Below are positions 1 to 7,400 of a stretch of DNA of 8,242 nt, one piece after another. The position numbers and the translations under genes are program-made. Origin of the DNA: Lentimicrobium sp. Lineage in GTDB: Bacteria; Bacteroidota; Bacteroidia; Bacteroidales; Lentimicrobiaceae. The first letter of the stretch is position 1. Each line of letters opens with the position of its first letter. The stretch spans positions 1 to 8,242 of the forward strand of contig JAAXUD010000096.1 in assembly GCA_013336205.1 (NCBI GenBank). Reading direction: 5' to 3'. The notes beneath the pieces are model-generated. The model saw only the letters and a list, made by a program, of their open reading frames with translations. It was not told the origin of the DNA and did no database searches.

Positions 1-221
1 GTTACGTAAACAGTTCCCTGTATACTGCTTTCGTAACGTTTGTTGTTGAGAAAAACGGCAATGTTACTGATGTCAGAATACTCAGGGGTATAGGTGGCGG
101 TTGCGACGAAGAAGCTGTCAGGGTTATTAAAGCCATGCCTAAGTGGAATCCCGGAAAACAGAGGGGCAAACCAGTACGTGTTCAGTTTAATATGCCTATC
201 AAGTTCACCCTTGCCGGATAA
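1..221 (+). CDS. TonB-family energy transducer, C-terminal part (5' end outside window)
   Basis: The frame starting at base 3 is open from the window edge to the TAA at 219-221 and gives 72 residues. They match the TonB C-terminal domain: a strand followed by VEKNGNVTDVRILRGIGGG, then CDEEAVRVIKAMPKWNPG, a GKPVRVQFNMPIKFTL strand and the stop. The segments IGGGxDEEAxRVIxxMPxWxPG and GKPVxVxFxxPIxF are the family hallmarks seen here. In the known family this domain crosses the periplasm and contacts the TonB box of outer-membrane receptors, passing on energy from ExbB/ExbD. The N-terminal membrane anchor, and any fusion (for example to an M56 peptidase), lie upstream of the window, so the full architecture is unknown. 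The gene runs toward the minus-strand adhesin cluster and ends at its own terminator, so it is probably not functionally linked to it. Confidence 0.9.
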   Translation, partial: YVNSSLYTAFVTFVVEKNGNVTDVRILRGIGGGCDEEAVRVIKAMPKWNPGKQRGKPVRVQFNMPIKFTLAG

Positions 222-240
222 AATATTCAGCATATAACTT

Positions 241-272
241 AATCCCGGTCCGTCAGGCCCGGGATTTTTTTT
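241..272 (+). terminator. Intrinsic terminator of the TonB-family gene
   Basis: It begins 20 nt after the TonB stop codon. An 8-bp perfect stem (AATCCCGG at 241-248, CCGGGATT at 259-266) encloses a 10-nt loop that can add two more C-G pairs, and a run of eight T (265-272) follows on the plus strand. This is a textbook rho-independent terminator for the plus strand. Confidence 0.9.
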
Positions 273-807
273 GCAGTATACAACTAATACAGCAATTAAT
301 TCTATGTCATAGACTGCTGAAGAATGCATATAGTGCAAGGATTCAACACGCTAACGCAATAGTATATAGTTAAGGTATAAGGATTTTTATTATCAACCTG
401 TGAGATCAGTGCACCTGACCTTTTATCAGCACCAGTCTGATTAAATTTAAAGCCACAGCCTGTTTGACTGCCACAGGTAGGCAATAGTATAGCAGTGCAA
501 AAAGGATTCTGTTATGTTTGAGTACTTCAGCAAGCACCAAATAAATAGTCTGCTTTGTAACGAAGATAAGCATAAAGAAATCAATGAATTTGCAATAATT
601 GGCAAACTTGAGGACCTGTTGGCGCAGGTCTTATTCCTCCTTCATTTCATTGCGGATGTCAGGCTTCTGACGCTCACCCCAGCCTGTAAGCAATGAATTT
701 AAAAATTCTGTATTACACTTTTATCCACTAATCCATTGAATCCCCGGAAGGTCGTTTTGAACCTCTTTATTATACTTTCGGATTGTCCTTTCAGATTGGA
801 AGGCTAC
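273..807. other. Convergent intergenic gap with no convincing gene
   Basis: About 535 bases lie between the two terminators of the convergent units. Only short frames occur here: a minus-strand 60-codon frame at 302-484 and a plus-strand 60-codon frame at 514-696. Neither product resembles a family I know. Visible small structures are an 11-bp direct repeat GCAATAGTATA (356-366 and 481-491), a hairpin with a 6-bp core GACCTG/CAGGTC (613-618, 625-630, loop TTGGCG) that extends to 8 bp with one G-U pair and an outer A-T, and a small inverted repeat GAATTT-AA-AAATTC (695-708). I see no tRNA fold and no insertion-sequence ends. It may be decayed sequence, or hold a small RNA that cannot be called by eye. 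Confidence 0.6.
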
Positions 808-844
808 AAAAAAGCGGAAGGACCGGGAAATCCGATCCATCCGC
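808..844 (-). terminator. Intrinsic terminator closing the adhesin-SprF-OmpA cluster
   Basis: Read on the minus strand, a 13-bp stem (844-832 paired with 826-814) has one T-T mismatch and one G-U pair, closes a 5-nt loop ATTTC, and is followed directly by six T (813-808). It lies 112 nt beyond the stop codon of the OmpA-family gene, so that mRNA would carry a 3' untranslated region of a little over 100 nt (845-956, which shows no gene). On the plus strand the stem has no U-tract after it, so it acts in one direction only. Confidence 0.88.
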
Positions 845-956
845 AGGAAAACAAATATAAAGGAAACTTAGGGGGCAATTTAAAAGCAAACCTTGCCAGG
901 TAATTGTTCAGATACTTAATTGACTTTATTGCATAAATAACTGATTTTCTGAATGA

Positions 957-3008
957 TTAAAGTTTGCTTGTCACGTTTTTATCTGCACAAATATTAAAAA
1001 AGTCATCTTTAAGATCCTTTATATCCAACAGTTGACCTTTTTTATAAACATCAAGCGGTTGCTGTGAACTGACCTCGCCAGATTCTATAACACCGGTAAT
1101 TTTAATTTCGGTACGACGATTGTCCTGGTGCTCCTGATCACTGCATTTAACTCCATCAGCACACTGATTAACAAGTTTATACTCACCATATCCTTTTGCT
1201 GTAATGCGCGTATCGCCTATGCCACGGGAAATAATGTAGTCAACTGCTGACTCTGCACGCCGGTCAGAAAGACGCTCATTGTATTTAAAACTACCTCTTG
1301 AGTCGGTGTGCGATCCAAGCTCGACAATAATATCAGGATTTTCATTCAGGAAAGCGACCACTTTATCAAGTTCAACAGAGGCATCAGCCCTGATATTCCA
1401 TTTGTCGAAATCGTAATAAATATTCTCCAGTCTGAAAATCTGATCAACCTTATATTTTGAAAGCAGAAGGTCGCGGTTGTCTATGGTGGGTACTTTAATT
1501 TTGAGGTCAATTGCCAGGCTGAGACAATCGGGGGCATAGCCGTTTTTCATGCCTTTCATCACGAATGTAGAACCTCTTTTTGCCCAGATTTCATACCTGC
1601 CAAAAGCGTCTGTTTTAAGCACTACAATACTGTTTGTAAGCGTATTCCAGGCAAAAACGGTGCTGTTTGGAATAATAGCCAGGGTTTCCCTGTCTTTAAC
1701 AAAACCGGCAATCAGCACTGAGTCAGGAAGCCGCTCCTGAATAGTAATCATATAAATATCATCTTCCCCTTTACCACCGGTTCTGTTTGAACTTAACATA
1801 CCTTCAACTTCATTTTGATTGATTACAATTCCAAAGTCGTCTGCAGGTGAATTTACGGGAGCTTTCAAATTTTCCGGCACCAACCATAAACTATCCGATT
1901 TAAGTGCCTTAAAAACGTCAAGACTACCCAGCCCGGGATGTCCGTCAGAAGAGAAATATAGTACACTGTCTTTATGAATGTATGGGAACATTTCATTACC
2001 GAAAGTATTAATGACTGCGCCAAGATTTTCAGCCGGGCCCCATGCATCTCCTTGTTTTTTTATACGGTAAATATCTGTACCTCCATGGCCTCCCGGCATG
2101 TCAGATACAAAATAGAGTGTTTGTCCATCATCAGATAATGTTGGATGACCGACCGAATAAGTATCGCTGTTTAAATGAAACGGAGTTGGATCACTCCATT
2201 GGGCAGAATCTAAAACACTCGAGAATATCTTTAGTTTATTTGTGTAATAGCGGGTCGAATCAAGCTCTCCTGTATTTCTTGTAACACGTGTGAAATAGAT
2301 CGTTTTAAAATCACGCGAGAATGCCGCCGGCCCATCATGATATGGCTGGTTAAACTTGGCTGAATAAACCGAAGGGCTACCCGGCATCATAATCTCATCC
2401 GCATTTTTGTTCATCTGAGCAAAAAAGAGATCAAGGAAATAAGCACCAGTCCAGCCGAAGCGTTTCTCCCCTGAGCGAGCCATGCGGTCGGATGTAAAAA
2501 TGATCCCATCATTACTATAAACCGGTGAAAAGTCCGAAAACTGGGAATTAATGGCCTCCGCATTTATTAACTCATAATCAAATTCCGACTGCTTCCATTG
2601 TTTAATTTCATTGCTGAATTGTGCGAATAAACTGCCCCTGGGATCGGACGGCTTTAATAAGGCATATTTATTGAATTGCACAGCAGCTTCATCGTATCTG
2701 CCCATGCTTCTGAGCGCCTGTCCGTAATTAAAATAAACACTGGTGTCAGTAGTGCCTGAGTCAATGGCTTTCCCATAATACTTAGCCGATTCTTCAAAAT
2801 TACTCGTAAGACGGTAACAATCCCCTAATCGTGCCAGTGCATAGGCTTCATGTTTATTGTTTTTTCCTGCAAGTTTCTCGTAATAAGGGATAGCCTTTGC
2901 ATAATCAAACCTTGTATACAACCTGTCTGCTTTTGATTTTTGTGCAAGCACCGGAGTACTAACCAGCGAGGTAATGGCAATAATGAGTACCAAATATCCT
3001 GTTTTCAT
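957..3008 (-). CDS. OmpA-family protein with TPR, PD40 propeller and CRD domains (PorE-like architecture)
   Basis: 683 residues. A signal peptide (about 1-22) ends in PVLA-Q; there is no lipobox Cys, so it looks like a signal peptidase I substrate. TPR-like helices span about 25-120. Five PD40/WD40-like beta-propeller blades follow, with strands such as SPVYSNDGIIFTSDR (161-175), a GHPTLSDDGQTLYF blade (287-300) and a DDFGIVINQNEVEGMLSSNR blade (390-409). A carboxypeptidase-regulatory-like beta domain covers about 430-515. The OmpA C-terminal domain (about 528-638) shows YYDFDKWNIR, HTDSRG and NERLSDRRAESAV; the Asp and Arg of these motifs bind diaminopimelate of peptidoglycan in the family. 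This domain order is that of PorE, a T9SS protein thought to anchor the complex to peptidoglycan, but PorE is a lipoprotein and this is not. A tail of about 44 residues after the OmpA domain is unusual. It starts 60 nt after the SprF-like stop and is probably co-transcribed. Upstream is AAGTTTAAAATT, with no clear Shine-Dalgarno. Confidence 0.9.
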   Translation of the reverse strand: MKTGYLVLIIAITSLVSTPVLAQKSKADRLYTRFDYAKAIPYYEKLAGKNNKHEAYALARLGDCYRLTSNFEESAKYYGKAIDSGTTDTSVYFNYGQALRSMGRYDEAAVQFNKYALLKPSDPRGSLFAQFSNEIKQWKQSEFDYELINAEAINSQFSDFSPVYSNDGIIFTSDRMARSGEKRFGWTGAYFLDLFFAQMNKNADEIMMPGSPSVYSAKFNQPYHDGPAAFSRDFKTIYFTRVTRNTGELDSTRYYTNKLKIFSSVLDSAQWSDPTPFHLNSDTYSVGHPTLSDDGQTLYFVSDMPGGHGGTDIYRIKKQGDAWGPAENLGAVINTFGNEMFPYIHKDSVLYFSSDGHPGLGSLDVFKALKSDSLWLVPENLKAPVNSPADDFGIVINQNEVEGMLSSNRTGGKGEDDIYMITIQERLPDSVLIAGFVKDRETLAIIPNSTVFAWNTLTNSIVVLKTDAFGRYEIWAKRGSTFVMKGMKNGYAPDCLSLAIDLKIKVPTIDNRDLLLSKYKVDQIFRLENIYYDFDKWNIRADASVELDKVVAFLNENPDIIVELGSHTDSRGSFKYNERLSDRRAESAVDYIISRGIGDTRITAKGYGEYKLVNQCADGVKCSDQEHQDNRRTEIKITGVIESGEVSSQQPLDVYKKGQLLDIKDLKDDFFNICADKNVTSKL

Positions 3009-3068
3009 AATTTTAAACTTAGAACCTCAAAAACTTACTATTTTAACTTAACTATTGCGCTGAATTGT

Positions 3069-4016
3069 TTAGAAATATCTGGGCGTCAGCATTCTGGGCT
3101 TAAACAGATTGAGGTCATATGAAATCATTATTTCGTGCGATCCTTGTGAATATGTTTGCATTTCGGTGAGGTATGTGTCGTACGAGTAACCCAGGCGCCA
3201 GTTCTCGGTCAGGTTAAGTTCCACCATAAATACAACAGCATTTTTACTGGTAATGGCATTGCGGTTGGTGCGGTAAGAGACACCCAACCAGAGCAATTTG
3301 TTCAACAGTACGCTGACATTAAGATCCATATTGAGCGGCGCATTTTCGGTATACCTCAACATCATTCCGGGACGTAAAACTACCTTGTCGCCCAAGGGCA
3401 ATGCCATACCTGCGATTCCATAAAAATGCCTGGCGAGGGTTGCGTAAGCACTTGTTCCGTTATCCAGTTCGACTTTCCCATATTGACTTTCAAATAGTTG
3501 CTTGGATGAAATACCAACATAATATGATTTGGTATAGTAGTAGATGCCAAAATTGGCGTCCGGCTGTAACTTGTTTTCAGGTTTTGTGAATGCAACAGGA
3601 TCATCTCCATCGCGCATCTCTATAGCGTCCCAATCTATATTTACCTGGTTAAAACCAGCCTGCACACCTAATGAAAGTTGGCCATTAAACAAGCGAACGC
3701 GATAAGCGTAATTTGCCATAAAGCCAACATCGGTGAAGGGTCCGGTCTGGTCAGCGTAGGCATAAAGACCTACTCCGATATTTTCATTCCGCAGCGGCGT
3801 TTGAGCACTGAAAGTAAGAGTGCGTGGCGCTCCCTGACCTAAACCTACCCATTGATACCGGTTGAGTAGTGTCATGGTAAATACATCGCGGCTGCCGGTA
3901 TAGGCAGGATTGATAACCAATCGGTTAAACATGAACTGACTATAAAGTGCATCACGCTGAGCTATGGCACTTATGGTTACCAGAAACAGACCGAGTATAA
4001 TTAATGACTTTTTCAT
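3069..4016 (-). CDS. PorP/SprF family type IX secretion outer-membrane protein
   Basis: 315 residues, a normal length for the family. A signal peptide ends in AIA-Q at about 19-20. The diagnostic N-terminal segment follows (LYSQFMFNRLVINPAYTGSR, about 25-44). The rest is a run of alternating beta strands typical of an outer-membrane barrel (for example VGVGLY-, LSLGVQAGF-, WLGVSYR- and WRLGYSYD-like strands), and it ends in LTPRYF, the usual family tail with terminal Phe. In the known family, SprF is needed to secrete the adjacent SprB adhesin, and PorP is part of the T9SS apparatus. Lying directly downstream of a type B CTD protein, this copy is most likely the dedicated secretion partner of that cargo rather than the core PorP; that assignment is inference. 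The ATG start is preceded by purine-rich sequence (AAAAGGAAAACAGG) too far upstream for a standard ribosome binding site. Confidence 0.93.
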   Translation of the reverse strand: MKKSLIILGLFLVTISAIAQRDALYSQFMFNRLVINPAYTGSRDVFTMTLLNRYQWVGLGQGAPRTLTFSAQTPLRNENIGVGLYAYADQTGPFTDVGFMANYAYRVRLFNGQLSLGVQAGFNQVNIDWDAIEMRDGDDPVAFTKPENKLQPDANFGIYYYTKSYYVGISSKQLFESQYGKVELDNGTSAYATLARHFYGIAGMALPLGDKVVLRPGMMLRYTENAPLNMDLNVSVLLNKLLWLGVSYRTNRNAITSKNAVVFMVELNLTENWRLGYSYDTYLTEMQTYSQGSHEIMISYDLNLFKPRMLTPRYF

Positions 4017-4080
4017 TGTATTGACTGTTAAGATTTTTTCCTGTTTTCCTTTTATTATTCCCCTTTTAACCGGAGCTCCC

Positions 4081-4123
4081 GGCCGGCAATTTATTCACCT
4101 GTTTAGGTTTATTGTTGCCGGCC
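4081..4123 (-). promoter_or_regulatory. GC-rich intercistronic hairpin between adhesin and SprF-like gene
   Basis: A perfect 9-bp inverted repeat (GGCCGGCAA at 4081-4089, TTGCCGGCC at 4115-4123) flanks 25 nt that can form a small inner stem (ACCT/AGGT). It starts 20 nt after the adhesin stop codon and lies in otherwise AT-rich sequence. A further near-palindrome, CCGGAGCTCCCGG, adjoins it at about 4070-4082. Neither strand has a U-tract after the stem, so it is not a standard terminator. On the mRNA it could mark processing, protect the upstream message from 3' exonuclease, or partly attenuate read-through into the SprF-like gene. The structure is seen; the function is inferred. Confidence 0.55.
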
Positions 4124-4143
4124 GATGCTTTCCTGCTGTATTT

Positions 4144-4428
4144 CTAGTTGCCGTGAATTATTACCCAACCAGTGAAAATTTTATTAATTGTTCTCAATTT
4201 GATTATGTAGTAGTAGGTGCCATCGGGCAATTCTTTTCCCTGTTTATTGGTACCATCCCATACGACAGTGGTGTTATCGTAATTCTCAAAGTACCTGATC
4301 TGATCGCCCCAACGATTGAAGAGCAAGATTTCATTGTCAGGATACTCTTCTATACCATCAATAACCCAGCTATCATTGCGACCATCAGAATTTGGTGTAA
4401 ACCCGTTATAGATTACAACTTCTTCACG
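4144..4428 (-). other. Type B C-terminal sorting domain (gliding-motility-associated CTD)
   Basis: The last 94 residues of the adhesin plus the stop codon. Marks of the CHU_C / TIGR04131-type domain are visible: YNGFTPNSDGRNDSW, then EILLFNRWGDQIRYFENY, WDGTNKQGKELPDGTYYYII and a final FTGWVIIHGN strand. In the family this domain directs export through the T9SS, and type B members depend on a SprF-like protein, which here is the next gene. It has no cysteine. Confidence 0.92.
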
Positions 4429-7400
4429 GCCACTATCCGGCACAATAACTATTGTAGATTTTGCGGTGTCTGAAATTGCGACCTGGTCTGCATCATAAAG
4501 AATATAAGTAAACTCATCGGTGCCATCAAAACCAACAGATGGGGTATAGGTTACCGTCATGTCTTCATGAAGTTCAATTGTTCCGTTTGAAGGTTGTGTC
4601 AGAATTTCTATTCTGGCTGTAATACCCTCCGGTACAATATCATTCGACAAATTAATGATCAGTTTGGGGATGTTTACAAGCGTGGTATCCGTGTCATCTT
4701 CTGCAATAAGATAGGTCGGAGTAAATCCGCCTTCTATTACAACTGTTACCTGAGCTTCATCGCATAATCCGCTTAGATCACAAACGCTGTAGAAGAATGT
4801 ATCAGTACCATCAAATCCTTCATTTGGCGTGTAAAGGATATTGCCATTCTGAGGATCAACCATGGTGAAGCCATTGGATGGATTGGAAGTTACTGTTACT
4901 GTGGAAGGATCGATATTGTTGTCGCAATCTGTATCATTTTCCAGAACAGCTACTGCTACCGGTACATTCAGGTCTGTAACTGTATTGTCATCAATGGCTG
5001 TTGGCCCGGCAGTTACTGTAACTGTCAAACTGCAGTTTGCAGTATTACCATGCAGGTCGGTCACTGTCCAGGTAATCTCAGTTACCCCAACAGGATAAAT
5101 ACCACTTGCATTTCCTGTATTGTTGATGCTGTTGACCAGATTTTCAATTCCACAGTTATCAGATACAACGGGAACAGGAATCTCGACCAGGGCATTACAA
5201 TCAACTCCAGCCACTACGATAATATCCTCAGGACATTCTATTGAAGGAGCCTCACTGTCAGTTACGGTAACTGTCATCTCACATTCAGCTGTTAAGCCAT
5301 GAATATCGGTGACTGTCCATATTACTGTTGTGGTTCCAACAGGATAAACACCGCTGGCATCATTGGTTCCATTGAAACTGTTTACCACACTTTCAACGCC
5401 GCAGTTGTCTGAAACTTCTGGCAGAGGAATGGTAACACTGGCTTCACACACACCTGGGTCAGCATTAACTGCAATGTTTTCAGGACATTCGATTACCGGA
5501 TTTTCATTATCGGTAACTGTTACTGTCATCGTGCATTCGGCCTGATTTCCATGAATATCGGTAACTGTCCAGGTAATTTCAGTAACACCTGCAGGATAAA
5601 TTCCACTCGCATTATCTGTGCCGTTGTAGGTGTTGACTAAACTTTCAATACCACAGTTATCGGAAACTTCAGGTTGTGGTATGGTTACATTGGCTTCGCA
5701 TACTCCTGGGTCAGTATTTACCGCAATGTTCTCCGGACAGCTTATTACCGGATTTTCATTGTCTTCTACTGTAACAGTCATGCTGCACTCTGCTGTATTG
5801 CCGTGAATATCGGTCACAATCCAGTTTATGGTTGTAGTTCCAACAGGATACACGCCGCTGGCGTTATTTGTACCATTGTAGCTATTAATCAGCGATGCAA
5901 TTCCGCAGTTGTCTGATACCTCAGGTTGAGGTATTGTAACATTGGCTTCACAAATGCTGGCATCAGTGCTTACTGACACATTCTCAGGACAAATAATTTC
6001 AGGCAACTCGTTGTCAGTAACAGTAACAGTCATGCTGCACTCTGCTGTATTACCATAGAGGTCGGTCACTGTCCAGATTACCGTAGTTATTCCGACAGGA
6101 TAAATACCACTTGCATTGCCGGTACCATTGAAATTGTTAACGATACTATTAATACCACAGTTATCGGAAACTTCAGGCTGTGGCACTGTAACCATTGCCT
6201 CACAAACACCCGGATCATTCATTACTGAAATTGATTCAGGACAAACGATTTGAGGATCAATGTTATCAACAACGGTAACACTCATCTGGCAGGAGGTTGA
6301 ATTTCCACAAGGATCAGTAGCAGTCCAGGTAATTATGGTGGTTCCGATTTCGTAGAAATCACTGCCTATTGCTGTTCCATTATAATCGTTTACAAGTGAA
6401 ACGCCACCGCATGCATCATCAGTATCAGGAATAGGAATCTGAACATTGGCACCACACAAGCCAGCTTCTGCGTTAACAGTGATGTTTTGCGGGCATGTCA
6501 GTTCCGGAGCCTGGGTATCAACAATTGTGAAGACAGCTGAAGTTGTCACAAAATTGCCACATTCGTCAGTTGCAGTCCATACTACAGTTGCTGCACCGGT
6601 AGCTCCGCAGAGGTTGCTCAGCGACTGGAAGTTATTGGTTATGGTAACTTCGCTGCAGGCATCGTCTGCTTCTACATCGGCCAACCATGATTCAAGTGCT
6701 GCGGTATTGCCGTTGCCATCACATTCTACACTCAGGTTCTGAGGCAGCATAGTGAAAACAGGAGCGCTGCTGTCAATAATAGTAAAGGTTGCAGAAGTGG
6801 TTTTGAAATTGCCACAATCGTCGGTTACAGTAAAGAGTACAGTAGCAGAGCCGGTTGTTCCGCAGCCATCGCTGAGGGAGCTGAAATTGTTACTCCAGGA
6901 AATTTCACCGCAATTGTCTGTTGCAATAGCGCCTCCATTTGAAGCAAGCCAGGCCTCCAGTGCAGATGTGTTGCCTGTTCCGTCACATTCAACAGTCAGG
7001 TCAGCTGCAAGGACGCTAAACTCCGGAGCCTTGGTATCTTCTACTGTTATTACCTGAGATGCTGAAGCGCTGTTTCCACAGTCATCGGTTGCTGTCCAGG
7101 TGCGGGTCAGGGTATAACTGTTCGGACAGTCACCATCCACGCGGGTTTGACCGTTATAAACAATGGTTACAATGTCACTGCATATATCTGTTGCTACCGG
7201 GGTTCCTACGGCCGGAATGCCACTGCATTCGCGAGTCATATCTTCAGGAACATAGGTAAAGACAGGAGCTGTATAGTCGAAAATGGTAAAGGAAGCCGTT
7301 GCAGTTGTATAATTTCCACAATCATCGGTTGCAGTCCAGGTAACTGTTGCATAACCGGTTGTTCCACAAAGTTCAAGAAGTCCCTCAAAGTTATTTGTCA

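Noticed and set aside
302..484. Minus-strand 60-codon frame in the convergent gap
   Set aside because: No recognisable family, no ribosome-binding signal checked as convincing, and the length is expected by chance.
738..860. Plus-strand open stretch of about 40 codons reading LYYTFGLSFQIG, like the tail of an outer-membrane barrel
   Set aside because: It has no start, a stop precedes it at 729-731, and it runs through the minus-strand terminator stem and U-tract, so the resemblance is most likely chance.
3009..3068. Possible separate promoter in front of the OmpA-family gene (TAAGTTTTTG resembling the Bacteroidota -7 element)
   Set aside because: No matching -33 TTG at the right distance and the 60-nt gap fits an operon; the AT-rich sequence makes chance matches likely.
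3964..4473. 169-codon plus-strand frame
   Set aside because: It lies antisense to the end of the adhesin, the gap hairpin and the start of the SprF-like gene; composition is explained by those sequences and no family is seen.
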